Shown here piece after piece: positions 1 through 8,353 of a stretch of DNA of 64,000 nt; within the stretch, counting starts at the first letter, position 1, and each line of letters begins with the position of its first letter. The notes beneath the pieces are model-generated. The model was not told where the DNA came from. It did no database searches and saw nothing but the letters and a program-made list of their open reading frames with translations. The stretch covers positions 213,593-277,592 of the forward strand of contig NZ_LMMA01000023.1 of assembly GCF_001422725.1 (NCBI RefSeq), given 5' to 3'. The position numbers and the translations under genes are program-made. Source of the DNA: Flavobacterium sp. Leaf82 (GTDB lineage: Bacteria; Bacteroidota; Bacteroidia; Flavobacteriales; Flavobacteriaceae).

Positions 1-39
1 GCAATGATCGAAACGTAACGTAATTTCAATAATTTTTAT

Positions 40-798
40 ATGAGAAAAACTAGTATTGTACTTCTTTTGCTGATAAATTTCACAGCCTTTTCACAAGGGT
101 TCAAAGAAAGAGACAGCACTTTTACGGATACGGTCAAAAATATACGATTCAATTATAAACAGCTTATTATTCCAGGTGTACTAATAGGATATGGATTTTG
201 GGGAATTGAAAGCGGACAAATAAAAAGTTTTAATTTCCAGATTCGTGATGAAATTACAGAAAACATAGACACAAAAATAACCGTTGACGATTTTTCAAGA
301 TATGTTCCCGCTGTTTCCGTTTATGCCCTTAATGCATTTGGTTTGAAAGGAAAAAATAATATCAGAGACCGCTCGGTAATTTTAGCCACTTCCACAATTT
401 TCACCTTAGGAAGCGTTATGGCATTAAAATCCATAACCAATATTGAGCGTCCTGACGGAACAACTAATAATTCTTTCCCCTCAGGTCACGCTGCTATAGC
501 TTTTGCGGGAGCTGAGTTTCTCTATCAGGAATATAAAGATCAATCTATATGGTATGGTGTAGCTGGCTATGCGATTGCTACCGGAACAGGATTATTTAGA
601 ATGTACAACAACAGGCATTGGCTTACCGATGTAGCAGCTGGAGCAGGAATAGGGATCTTAAGTACCAAAGCAGCATATTGGCTAAATCCATATCTGACCA
701 GAAAAATATTTGGCAAAAAAGAACGCAATTCCACCTCCTTTCTGGCGCCTTCATACGATGGAAGGCAATTTAGAATCACATTTGTAAAATTATTTTAA
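40..798 (+). CDS. PAP2-superfamily phosphatase (membrane/envelope lipid phosphatase)
   Basis: A 252-aa protein with an N-terminal signal-like hydrophobic stretch (residues 5-19). The three PAP2 phosphatase signature blocks are visible: K-to-RP in 'KSITNIERP' (about 130-138), 'SFPSGHAAIAF' (about 145-155) and the R-to-HxxxD block 'FRMYNNRHWLTD' (about 188-199). These carry the arginine and the two histidines of the phosphohistidine mechanism. The family removes phosphate from lipid phosphates such as undecaprenyl pyrophosphate or phosphatidic acid, with the active site facing the periplasm. The exact substrate cannot be told from sequence. It is a single gene with no same-strand intact neighbour. 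The start lies shortly after the window edge with no clear ribosome binding site, as usual in Bacteroidota. Confidence 0.85.
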   Translation: MRKTSIVLLLLINFTAFSQGFKERDSTFTDTVKNIRFNYKQLIIPGVLIGYGFWGIESGQIKSFNFQIRDEITENIDTKITVDDFSRYVPAVSVYALNAFGLKGKNNIRDRSVILATSTIFTLGSVMALKSITNIERPDGTTNNSFPSGHAAIAFAGAEFLYQEYKDQSIWYGVAGYAIATGTGLFRMYNNRHWLTDVAAGAGIGILSTKAAYWLNPYLTRKIFGKKERNSTSFLAPSYDGRQFRITFVKLF

Positions 799-871
799 AA
801 TAAGTAAAGAAAAAGTTCATCACATGAACTTAAATATTCTATTATTTGATCCTTATATGTAGGATACCAAA

Positions 872-1220
872 CATTTGGTCTTCTTTTTATTATTTAAAGT
901 TGGTTATTCTGAGTCAGAAAACAGAATTGGGGGAAGGTTGATGTGTAATGATGTCGCATTGAAAAATGTTGACGTTATAAACTTAAATTCGGAACAGGTT
1001 TTAGTTACTAATGAATTTGGAAGGTTTTCTATCGAAGCACAGATTGGAAATAAGCTCATGTTATTTCCAATAACTATGAGTATAAAACAATCATTTTAAC
1101 CCAGGGGATATAAAGAACAAGAATCTCACAATTGAGCTTATTAAGAAACCTGAAGAATTAGATGAAGTTATAATTTCAAAAAATATTAAAGCACCTGTTA
1201 TTTATGACAGCAGGTTTTGA
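872..1220 (+). pseudogene. Decayed carboxypeptidase-regulatory-like (beta-sandwich) protein
   Basis: The first frame (from 875) gives a signal-like start followed by 'GGRLMCNDVALKNVDVIN' and 'VTNEFGRFSIEAQIGNKL', the pattern of CarboxypepD_reg-like domains in Bacteroidota envelope proteins. The homology then changes frame near 1065 ('NNYEYKTIILTQG') and again near 1105 ('DIKNKNLTIELIKKPEELDE', then 'VIISK'), ending at a TGA near 1220. Two frame changes and a missing C-terminal part indicate a dead gene. The family assignment is from recalled family pattern only. An intact 74-aa peptide from the first frame could still be made but would be a partial domain. Confidence 0.6.
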
Positions 1221-1749
1221 CGATCAGAACCTAAAGTAAATATTATAAATTTATTGCGTGTCAATCGTAATTAAACTCCCAGTCATCACCAAATGTGTCC
1301 TATCACATTGCTCTTCTTTGCCTTTACTGAATTTTGTACTGCTTTTTTAAAGGGACAAAGCATATTTACCATTATTAGGGTTTAGTTGACTAGACCTTTT
1401 ATCTAGTGCATTTTGCTCAGCGCGATTCGTTCTTTTTACCCCTACAGCCATTTGATTTTTGTTATACATTTTTCTGCTCTTTATAAGTTAGTATGCCAAA
1501 AGTAAAACAATGAAAAAACAGCGATCCAAATTATGCACGATAAGAAATTATATGAGCTTTTGGTAAACCTTAAAAGAATTAAACCTTCCTGAAAAATCAG
1601 CGTACCAGAATCAATTTTAAGGCAGAACCAAAAACAACACGTGCCTGCCGCTTTTGGTCATATCCACCAAAAGAGCAGGCACACCGCTTAGAGCGCCCCG
1701 CAATTGACCGACCGGAGGAAGGAAACTCGATTGCGGGGCGGCGGGGCTA
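1221..1749. other. Gene-free interval with two folded segments next to the PRTRC operon
   Basis: No coding region is supported here. From about 1640 to 1740 two strong inverted repeats stand in tandem. The first has TGCCTGC (1642-1648) plus CTTTTGGT (1651-1658) pairing with ACCAAAAG (1666-1673) and GCAGGCA (1675-1681). The second has CGCCCCGCAAT (1694-1704) pairing with ATTGCGGGGCG (1730-1740). They lie just past the stop of the minus-strand operon and are much more GC-rich than their surroundings. Neither has a clear T-run, so they could be an RNA 3'-end structure rather than a classical terminator. Confidence 0.5.
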
Positions 1750-2550
1750 TCACCCCACCACTATGGGCACAGCGTGTAAGCTTGCCAGATTCAGGAACAA
1801 TCCTCTTTGGGCGGTCATTCCTTCACGGAACAACTTCCAAAGGATCGATGCGCCCATACTGGCAAGTGTGCTGTTGATAAACAAGTCCTGTTTTTCAAGC
1901 GCTTCAGCGAGGGAACAGCTCGGCTCATTGTTATCATGCTGCATTTGAAGTAATTCCTTAAATTCATCGGTTACCATTGGAAGACTGGGCACAGTCCTAT
2001 GAATTTTGGAATCAGGCTGTTTGATTTCGCTGATTGTCGAGAGTATCGCCTGTCCTGTATTTTGGGAGTTTCCGATGTCAAGCCAGTATAGGGATTTAGT
2101 ACGCTCAAAATCGCTGTTTTCACTGCTCATCAGAAAATCTGCAATATCAAAACGTGCCCTTGCGGTATCGACACAGCTTATGTACAGGTTCGCCCTGCCA
2201 CGATTGGGCAGGGATTTCCTGTTAGCGGTTGAGAACTGCTCTGTTACGGCTTTCCAAGAAGTCCCGAAAAAGCGGTTGGTGCGGTTGATGAGTGCCACGG
2301 CTTTAGGAAGACCTACCTCAGCATCTGCAAAAAGCTGTCTGCCCTGATTGGCTTTGGTCACCACATCATCATCAAATAAACTGACCTTTAGTCCTGGGTG
2401 ACCCAAGGCGATAAGGCTGTGGCTTATTCTTGCGAGTTCTGTAAGCATCCTGCTTCCCGTCCCTCCTGCCCCAATGAGATTAACCGTTATGGGATTGGCA
2501 GGGTTGATCAGGTAATTGTGGGTGTAATGCATGGCGGTTTGCGTTTTCAT
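1750..2550 (-). CDS. PRTRC system ThiF-family protein
   Basis: A 266-aa protein of the ThiF/E1-like adenylating superfamily. The nucleotide-binding loop is 'NLIGAGGTGSRMLTEL' (about 24-39), followed by 'VSLFDDDVVTKANQGRQLF' (about 56-74), typical of ThiF/MoeB Rossmann folds. Gene order with B, C and E proteins identifies the PRTRC (ParB-related, ThiF-related cassette) group found on plasmids and ICEs; its biochemical role is not established. It is the last gene of the minus-strand operon. Its ATG overlaps the stop of PRTRC-B as ATGA, suggesting translational coupling. The C-terminal Cys pair seen in classical E1 enzymes is not obvious. Confidence 0.85.
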   Translation of the reverse strand: MKTQTAMHYTHNYLINPANPITVNLIGAGGTGSRMLTELARISHSLIALGHPGLKVSLFDDDVVTKANQGRQLFADAEVGLPKAVALINRTNRFFGTSWKAVTEQFSTANRKSLPNRGRANLYISCVDTARARFDIADFLMSSENSDFERTKSLYWLDIGNSQNTGQAILSTISEIKQPDSKIHRTVPSLPMVTDEFKELLQMQHDNNEPSCSLAEALEKQDLFINSTLASMGASILWKLFREGMTAQRGLFLNLASLHAVPIVVG

Positions 2551-3263
2551 GACAGTATGTTTTTAATTGTTAAACTATTTTTGATTAGGGATTTTATGGG
2601 AAAGGGTTTTGTGGTATTTACAAGTTTCTGCCAGAACTGTATGATGTTTCCTTTTACAGGACTTGTATTTCCAATGAGATGACTGAAATAGCTGTTAAAA
2701 AAATACTGCTCCCACCATTGCATGAAATCTTCCAAATGACAATCTGTCTTTATATCCACTTTTACAGTACCCATACAGACCCTGCCATCATTATATAAAT
2801 TAAAAAAGGGTGCATGATAAAGCACGGTTTGTTCGTTTATTTTCTTGTCGGTGTCCATTGCATAAATGTACAGCGTGTTTTTAGTGGCTTTCCATAACAA
2901 GGGCGGTACAAATGCTTCTCCGCTTGTAATTCCTAAACTCTCCACAAAAAACAAACTGACCTTTTGGGCAGGCGTGTACCAAATGGCAGCACCATCATGC
3001 CCGGGATTCAAATGCAGTACCTTTTTAGGAAGCAGTCCTGATGGTTTGAGAAATTTACGCGTGATTTCATCTGAGGTGTCCAAAGCACTTGCAAGCTGTG
3101 CAGTTTCCCTTCGGCTTAATGGATGTGCATTTATGGGACAGCCGTTTTTATCCATGTCGTAGCCTTCCACATAAATGGATTTGTCAGTGGTATCTTTCTT
3201 GAACACTACAAAGGCTTTTACAGGATGGTATAATGTTCCAAATCTTTGGGTTAAATCTTTCAT
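2547..3263 (-). CDS. PRTRC system protein B
   Basis: About 238 aa from the preferred start at 3263 ('MKDLTQRFG'), whose ATG overlaps the TGA of the upstream gene as ATGA. A start eight codons earlier at 3287 is also open. The body ('YHPVKAFVVFKK', 'GAAIWYTPAQKV', 'PPLLWKA', 'GRVCMGTVKVD') matches the recalled PRTRC-B pattern, a family defined only by its neighbourhood. No enzymatic motif is recognised. It sits between the F-like gene and the ThiF-like gene with overlaps on both sides, so it is clearly part of one transcription unit. Its job in element maintenance is unknown. Confidence 0.8.
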   Translation of the reverse strand: MKDLTQRFGTLYHPVKAFVVFKKDTTDKSIYVEGYDMDKNGCPINAHPLSRRETAQLASALDTSDEITRKFLKPSGLLPKKVLHLNPGHDGAAIWYTPAQKVSLFFVESLGITSGEAFVPPLLWKATKNTLYIYAMDTDKKINEQTVLYHAPFFNLYNDGRVCMGTVKVDIKTDCHLEDFMQWWEQYFFNSYFSHLIGNTSPVKGNIIQFWQKLVNTTKPFPIKSLIKNSLTIKNILS

Positions 3264-4404
3264 GGCATATTGTTTAAAAGGGTGCATAAATCATTTAGGA
3301 GCGGAAATAATCTGTACTCAAAATCAAGTGCCGTATTGGACAGCTCGTTTTGGGCATCATAGATTTGCAGGACTGTGGGCTCTTCAATTTCGGAGCATTC
3401 ATTAAATTCATCATTGATTACCCGTGCTATATTCTCATAGAGTATTCCATCGGTGTCTGCTATAAAAGAAATGTACTGCTCCGCCCTTATAATCCCTTCT
3501 TCACTTTCAAACACCTGATTGGAAGTATTTCTAAAAATAGTATCGCTCGGATATTTCTGTAGTAATCCCAATGCTTTTTTTGCAACGCTCAGGCAGTCAT
3601 TTTCGAAAGAAGTATTTACTTTATAATTATTTACACGTTTCTCGAATACGTTCAAATGATAGGGATTGTATATTTTACGGTGCATAACATCCCCATAGTA
3701 AGAAGCCTTATTCAATTCTGAAATCATGCTATTGCCCGATTGGGAATCTTCATCCTGTAAATCCTCTAAAAGCCATTCTTCCATACACTCGTAGTTATAA
3801 AAAAGATAGCTGTTGTTTTCCCTGTAATACGGAATCCCTGCAATATGGTAGAGATAGGCAAAAACAGACAGCAGTAATTCTGCAGTTTGTTTCTGTTTCC
3901 TGTTTTGCAATAACCGGTACAAGGGCAGTACAGGGATATAGTACAGTGTATTGCAGGTGTTATAGCAATGCTGGGTTGCCAGTTTTACCGTACCATCATC
4001 ATCCTGTATTATTTTGAGTTCAATATCCTGTGCCGATTGACTAAGCTGTTTCTGAATGTCTGCGTATATCAAGAGGATATTATACGGATAGGATTTGTTT
4101 GCCACATTCCTAATTTCAAAACCATACAGTCCTTTCAGGATAGCAAGAGAATTGAAAAAATCATTTTCCACCTCAAATTGGTCGGGTAATTTTTCGCCTT
4201 TTTCGAATAAGGGCAGAAAGGAATGTCTTAAAAAACCATCGGCAGGAGTTCTAGCGGAGCAGAACTGTTCGGGTTCTTTTTTACTTCCTGCGCATCGGGC
4301 AGTCTGTCTGTGTTTTCTGCGAACTCCCCTAGCTGTCTGTATAGTCTGCATAACTTTTTGTTTTTAGGCATTTTGATACTGCCTGTTATGGTTTGTGTTT
4401 TCAT
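3260..4404 (-). CDS. PRTRC-associated F-like protein, interrupted by a -1 frameshift
   Basis: The reading frame is split. A 58-codon frame starts at 4404 ('MKTQTITGSIKMPKNK', later 'GEFAENTDRLPDAQEV') and meets a stop at 4228-4230, inside a T-run on the coding strand (GTTTTTTAAG). Slipping back one base there joins it to the long frame 'FLRHSFLPLFEKGEKLPDQ', which runs to the stop at 3260-3262. The long frame alone has an ATG at 4351, but its first 37 residues are Arg/Cys-rich shadow coding and are unlikely to be native. The body (about 320 aa) has no recognised catalytic motif. Its place between PRTRC C and B suggests protein F or an equivalent. The break may be programmed slippage, a true mutation or a homopolymer read error. 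Confidence 0.6.
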
Positions 4405-4407
4405 GGT

Positions 4408-4626
4408 TTATCCTTTTGTTCCGATTTGTGATACAAATTTGTACTGCACCGCATCGTCATTTATAACAGGTCCCTCTATGGATGCTGTGGTTAAAATCGG
4501 ATAGGTCTGGGCATAAAAATTGAGTACCGCTTCGGGACTGAATGACGGCGATGGGTCAGCGAGTTTAATCTCCTGCTCTTTATCCCTGAAGATAAAGATG
4601 CGCTCTAAGGTGGTTGCTGTTAACAT
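4408..4626 (-). CDS. PRTRC system protein C
   Basis: A 72-aa protein beginning 'MLTATTLERIFIF' and containing 'LADPSPSFSPEAVLNFYA' followed by 'YPILTTASIEGP', the compact pattern of PRTRC protein C. The family is small and ubiquitin-like in size, and adjacency to a ThiF/E1-like gene has prompted the idea of a modification pathway, but no function is established. The start overlaps the end of PRTRC-E by a few bases. The C-terminus 'SQIGTKG' ends near a glycine, though not in a clear Gly-Gly. Confidence 0.85.
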   Translation of the reverse strand: MLTATTLERIFIFRDKEQEIKLADPSPSFSPEAVLNFYAQTYPILTTASIEGPVINDDAVQYKFVSQIGTKG

Positions 4627-5159
4627 GGCTCGTCGGTTTTAGGGTCATTGAAAAGGTCAACAGGAAACTTGTCGGAAAGTTCCGCTTTTCGGGCATGAAT
4701 AACATCCTTATATTCGGGGTACAGGTCAGAGGGTGGCACTTTCATCCATGCCTCTTTAAATTTTCCTGCCGTTTCTAGTTCGTCTGCTTTTTTCATGGCT
4801 GATTGGTACTGTGTCTGCAATTCTGATTTTTCCTTATCCCTTTTCAGAACGTTGTCTTTTTCCATCTGCGAACTCACTTTTGCCTGTTCTTTTTCTTTGA
4901 GGAACTGCTCCATATTGGCAAAAAGCTGTGCGGTATCTTTGACAGGCTCTGCAACCGCCTGAAAAAATCCGTTGTCGAGTTCCTCTGCCGTACCCTTTAG
5001 TAATATGGGCGGTACTTTTTTTCGGGCATCATCCCCTATTGTATCATTGAAGAACAATACAGATACAATGAGTTTGTCCGCATCTTCCTTGGCTATGCTT
5101 ATTTTCCAGTTCCCTGCTACCTGCAGGGAAAGGATTGATTTAAAAAAATTGGTTTCCAT
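4620..5159 (-). CDS. PRTRC system protein E
   Basis: A 179-aa protein. The N-terminal half ('FFKSILSLQVAGNWKISIA', then 'LIVSVLFFN', 'KVPPILLKGTAEELD') matches the recalled PRTRC-E pattern. Residues about 80-130 are Lys/Glu-rich and predicted coiled coil ('MEQFLKEKEQAK', 'KRDKEKSELQTQYQ'). No enzymatic motif is seen. It is co-oriented with and overlaps PRTRC-C. Function is unknown beyond association with plasmid and ICE maintenance modules. Confidence 0.82.
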   Translation of the reverse strand: METNFFKSILSLQVAGNWKISIAKEDADKLIVSVLFFNDTIGDDARKKVPPILLKGTAEELDNGFFQAVAEPVKDTAQLFANMEQFLKEKEQAKVSSQMEKDNVLKRDKEKSELQTQYQSAMKKADELETAGKFKEAWMKVPPSDLYPEYKDVIHARKAELSDKFPVDLFNDPKTDEPC

Positions 5160-5175
5160 TGCTCTACTGTTTAGT

Positions 5176-5370
5176 TTATTTTACCTCTAAATCACTAATT
5201 GCTACTAATTTTTCGTACAGGTCTTGCCAATAGGCTTGCCGTTTTTTATCAAACTTTTCAAAGAGTTTCTCGGTATGGGAAAAATTCCTGAAATAGTCCG
5301 CCTGTTTTATTGCTTCTGCTAAATTTAGCACCTCAACAATTTCTCCGTTTTTATCTTCTATTTGTATCAT
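5176..5370 (-). CDS. Small conserved hypothetical protein in the PRTRC operon
   Basis: About 64 aa from the preferred start at 5370 ('MIQIEDKNGEIVEVLNLAEA'); an upstream ATG at 5397 would add nine residues. It has a short beta-strand-like start and then a charged helical region ('YFRNFSHTEKLFEKFDKKR', 'YWQDLYEKLVAI'). No family is recognised. It lies between the DUF932 gene and PRTRC-E with short gaps and probably belongs to the same transcript. Confidence 0.65.
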   Translation of the reverse strand: MIQIEDKNGEIVEVLNLAEAIKQADYFRNFSHTEKLFEKFDKKRQAYWQDLYEKLVAISDLEVK

Positions 5371-5418
5371 GCTCTCAGGATTTAAAAGGACAGGCATAGA
5401 CTGCCTGTCCCCTATTGA

Positions 5419-6480
5419 TTAATTCAAAATCAAGGCATCCGAGCCTTTACTGGCAAAATCCACGCAAAGGTTAAAAGCGGACTGCGTGCGTATCTGCCCT
5501 GTACCCCCCATTAAGAGGGAAGTTAATTTGGCTTCATCGTTCTTGTAATTTCTCACATTCTGAAAATAGCCAGTCAAAGAATTGTACGCCCCAAAGACAG
5601 TCCCTTTGGTGGTTTCCATAAGCTGTGTGGGATTGCTCATGGCATATTCAAATGCACTATCCACCATATTGGTAAAGCAAGTGGAGAGTTCATCCTCCTT
5701 ACCCTCTTGTATGGTTTTGAGCACTTCCTTATTGGGAACAAGGGCAGACTGTATCAGTTTTTTCACTTCATTGTCCGTGATTCGGATTTTTGTCCAATGG
5801 TTAAAAATGGATTCCATCTGAGAAGACAGCATATCGGATATCCCCATTACTTTGTGTGCCTGTTCCAATCGCTGTCTGGCATTGGAGGTATGGCGAATAC
5901 GAACGGTATTGGTCTTGTTGTTCATAGCGGCATTCAGGGTATTATTGCATACAATGCGTATAGGCGTGAATGCTGCGGTTATGCTTCCGCTTCCGTCATG
6001 TGAGGTGGTCAGGAAAATATATTTCTCAATCAAATCATCGTTACCCACCCTTATATAATCGGGCAGTTTAGCTGTTATAAAAATGCGTTCCCCTTTTCCG
6101 AGCGCCCCTGCGGTTTCGTATAGGATACCGTCACCGCCAACGATGCTGTCAAAAAAAGAAAAGGCATCCCTGTTTTGTACGATTTGGTAGTCTTTGCCCA
6201 CTACACCGATTACGGCATCATTATCGGTGCGCACCGTACTGTAGTAATTTGGTACTTCTATATTATTATGAACGATTTTATTATCCAAAATAATTTCGGC
6301 AGAACCGTCTGTAAACAGTTTACGTTTTTCTACCTCATAATCCAAACCTGCGTGCTGAATTGCCTCGGCGCTTGTGGGGTAATCGGTAATAATCTGCCCC
6401 AAATTGTGCCATGCTTTTTGCTTAGTGCTGAAAAAACTGTGTTTTCCTGTGTGCTCGTTGTAATTTATATTGTGTGCCAT
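5419..6480 (-). CDS. DUF932 domain-containing protein
   Basis: A 353-aa protein starting 'MAHNINYNEHTGKHSFFS' with 'AWHNLGQI' and 'YQIVQNRDAFSFFDSIV', the recognised pattern of DUF932 (phage/plasmid-like) proteins. Further conserved parts are 'ERIFITAKLP', 'HDGSGSITAAFTPIRIVC' and, near the end, 'GYFQNVRN'. The family is frequent on mobile elements, but its function is unknown. It sits between SSB and the PRTRC genes, as in many Bacteroidota ICEs, and is probably co-transcribed with them. Confidence 0.85.
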   Translation of the reverse strand: MAHNINYNEHTGKHSFFSTKQKAWHNLGQIITDYPTSAEAIQHAGLDYEVEKRKLFTDGSAEIILDNKIVHNNIEVPNYYSTVRTDNDAVIGVVGKDYQIVQNRDAFSFFDSIVGGDGILYETAGALGKGERIFITAKLPDYIRVGNDDLIEKYIFLTTSHDGSGSITAAFTPIRIVCNNTLNAAMNNKTNTVRIRHTSNARQRLEQAHKVMGISDMLSSQMESIFNHWTKIRITDNEVKKLIQSALVPNKEVLKTIQEGKEDELSTCFTNMVDSAFEYAMSNPTQLMETTKGTVFGAYNSLTGYFQNVRNYKNDEAKLTSLLMGGTGQIRTQSAFNLCVDFASKGSDALILN

Positions 6481-6510
6481 GATATTATATTTTAAGTGAT
6501 TGTGATAGAA

Positions 6511-6897
6511 TTAAAAAGGAACGTCCTGTGCTTTTTTTGATTTCTTTTCCTTTACTGCTGAATTGGTCTGGGCGGTATCTTCTTTTTTGGGAAAAACCAA
6601 AATTTTAATATTATTGGTATGAAAAGTCAGCGTGCCTACTGCCACGCCTTCGCTGTTATTGTATACATTGATGCCAATTCGCCCAAAGAGCTGTACAAGG
6701 GTTCCTTTTTTAAGCCACTGTGCTGTTTTAGCATTCAGCCAATAGGAGCAATTGATATAGGTTACTACTTCCTTTACTTCGGTACTTCCTTTTGGCTTGT
6801 AATTGTCATTGATGGCAATACTGAAATTGACCACTTGTTTGTCGCTGTTTACTTCCTGAACTGATGCATCTGCTGTTAATCGTCCTGTGATTTCCAT
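6511..6897 (-). CDS. ssb: Single-stranded DNA-binding protein
   Basis: A 128-aa OB-fold protein: 'MEITGRLTADASVQEV' then 'VVNFSIAINDNYKPKG', 'YINCSYW', 'KKGTLVQLFGRI' and 'LTFHTNNIKIL', in the order typical of SSB. The C-terminus ends 'KKAQDVPF', matching the acidic/Pro-Phe tail through which SSB recruits partner proteins. It is likely an element-encoded copy that protects ssDNA during transfer or replication. It is the first gene of the minus-strand PRTRC operon, just downstream of the folded 7002-7089 segment. Confidence 0.92.
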   Translation of the reverse strand: MEITGRLTADASVQEVNSDKQVVNFSIAINDNYKPKGSTEVKEVVTYINCSYWLNAKTAQWLKKGTLVQLFGRIGINVYNNSEGVAVGTLTFHTNNIKILVFPKKEDTAQTNSAVKEKKSKKAQDVPF

Positions 6898-7001
6898 AAT
6901 TTTAATTTTTAAGGATTACTATTATTTACTTTCTCTCTAGTCCTGCCCTAACAAAAATTGTTTTCAAAACGAAAAAACGGGAAAAAAGAAAGCAAGATGC
7001 C

Positions 7002-7089
7002 AGTGGTTTAAGGATGCACAGGTGCTATAAGTCCCGAAGGGTGGCAAGGGAGCGCCGCCATTATGCGCACGGGGCATGCTTAAGCCACT
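7002..7089 (-). ncRNA. Candidate structured RNA / cis element upstream of ssb
   Basis: Seen directly: AGTGGTTTAAG (7002-7012) pairs with CTTAAGCCACT (7079-7089) with one G-T wobble. This is extended by ATGC (7014-7017) with GCAT (7074-7077) and GTGC (7022-7025) with GCAC (7067-7070). Inside are a CCC-GAA-GGG hairpin (7033-7041) and further GC-rich pairing around 7041-7059. The element is far more GC-rich than its flanks and lies about 100 bases before the ssb start, so it would be in the ssb leader if transcribed on the minus strand. Whether it is an RNA, a replication or transfer site, or a protein-binding cruciform is unknown. Confidence 0.45.
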
Positions 7090-7407
7090 ATCTTAGCTGC
7101 CCTTTTAGTCCGTTTCGAGTGAAAGCTTTAAGTAAAAATTTCTTTACGGAACTTAGATTGGAATAAAAGATGACTAGAGTGTAAAAAAAATCAACAAGAA
7201 TGAGGTAAAGCAAATAAATTCATTGACTTTTCATTTTAATGTCTAATTTTTAATTTAAAAATTAATGACGAATAGTAAAGATGATTATTAATCATATAAA
7301 ATATGATCAATTTCAGAAAGAAATCACATTAAAAACATGTAAAATTCTCTATATCAGAGTTTTGACTCCTTTAAGTTAACTAATTTCTTTTTGTTGATAA
7401 TATTTTC

Positions 7408-7433
7408 CTCTATGGGAGGATTCATCCATAGAG
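7408..7433 (+). promoter_or_regulatory. Hairpin in the leader of the DUF4007 operon
   Basis: CTCTATGG (7408-7415) and CCATAGAG (7426-7433) form a perfect 8-bp inverted repeat with a 10-base loop, ending 32 bases before the ATG at 7466. It could be an operator or a 5' leader hairpin that controls the defence operon. No T-run follows. Confidence 0.35.
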
Positions 7434-7465
7434 AAATTATTAACTTGCAGCATTAAATTTTTTAT

Positions 7466-8353
7466 ATGAATGATTTTAAATTTTCAGGTCATGACACCTT
7501 TCATTGTAGGCAACAATGGTTATCAAAAGGAGTCAAAATAGTTGATAGTCAAGGATATGCTGTTTTTAATAAGCCTGAAATTGCAATTTCAAAATTAGGT
7601 GTTGGTAAGAATATGGTACAGTCAATACAGCACTGGCTGAAAGCATTTGGATTGATTAATGACAAACATGAGGTTTTAGAAATATCAAAAAAAATATTTT
7701 TAGATGATTTTAAATTTGACCCCTATTTGGAAGATGAAGGAACGTTGTGGCTACTACAATATAAAATTTGCCAAACGAATTATGCTAGTATTTTTAATTT
7801 AATATTCACCGAATATTTTAATGATAAAGTTAGCTTAGAATTTTCCGAAAGTCAAATTATTCAGTTTATTGAAAAAAAACTTCGTGATAATAACGAAAGA
7901 GAAGTAAGTGTAAATACACTAATATCAGACTATAAGGTGTTTACAAAATCGTACGCAACTCCCACTAAATCATTAAAAACTATTGAAGATGATTTTAATT
8001 CACCTCTATTAGAATTAGGCTTAATATCCCAATTAAACACTAAAAATAACAACGGTGAAACTGTTTTCAGAATAAATAAAGAAGTTAGAAATTCTATTCC
8101 AATTCCGATATTAGCTTACTGCATTTTAGATTATTTAACTAGCAGAAATGAAATTAGTTACGATGAAATTAGAAAAACGATCGGCTCTTACTTCTGTCTT
8201 TCAAATGATGGGTTAGATAATTTAGTTGAAGAATTATGTATTGAATTTCCAGCATTTATATATAAAGATGATGCTGGAATTAGACAAATTCAAGTAAAAG
8301 GAATTCCAGAAGATTTTCAAAATCAATTATTAGAATCGTACTATGGAGTATAA
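7466..8353 (+). CDS. DUF4007 family protein
   Basis: A 295-aa protein opening 'FKFSGHDTFHCRQQWLSKG', the hallmark of DUF4007, followed by 'LGVGKNMVQSIQHWLKAFG' and 'DEGTLWLLQY'. The N-terminal part looks like a winged-helix DNA-binding region. DUF4007 proteins are known from genomic neighbourhoods with DndC/PAPS-reductase-like genes in phosphorothioation and some BREX-like loci; their biochemical role is not defined. It is the first gene of a three-gene unit (DUF4007, large ATPase, DndC-like) whose reading frames overlap. It may be the DNA-recognition partner of the ATPase, which is inference. Confidence 0.85.
   Translation: MNDFKFSGHDTFHCRQQWLSKGVKIVDSQGYAVFNKPEIAISKLGVGKNMVQSIQHWLKAFGLINDKHEVLEISKKIFLDDFKFDPYLEDEGTLWLLQYKICQTNYASIFNLIFTEYFNDKVSLEFSESQIIQFIEKKLRDNNEREVSVNTLISDYKVFTKSYATPTKSLKTIEDDFNSPLLELGLISQLNTKNNNGETVFRINKEVRNSIPIPILAYCILDYLTSRNEISYDEIRKTIGSYFCLSNDGLDNLVEELCIEFPAFIYKDDAGIRQIQVKGIPEDFQNQLLESYYGV

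Larger units (their letters stand above)
6898..7465. other. Divergent intergenic region between ssb and the phosphorothioation-type operon
   Basis: 568 bases without a gene. The ssb-proximal part contains a GC-rich folded segment at 7002-7089 (separate entry). The other end holds an 8-bp inverted repeat at 7408-7433 about 30 bases before the DUF4007 start. The middle (7130-7390) is AT-rich with no recognised signal. Both divergent operons must be promoted from here. Confidence 0.6.

Noticed and set aside
2006..2347. 113-aa plus-strand open frame
   Set aside because: Antisense to the PRTRC ThiF-like gene, which has clear motifs.
3260..4351. 363-aa protein starting at 4351
   Set aside because: Its first 37 residues are in a shadow frame of the 4404-start frame; the composite with a frameshift is preferred.
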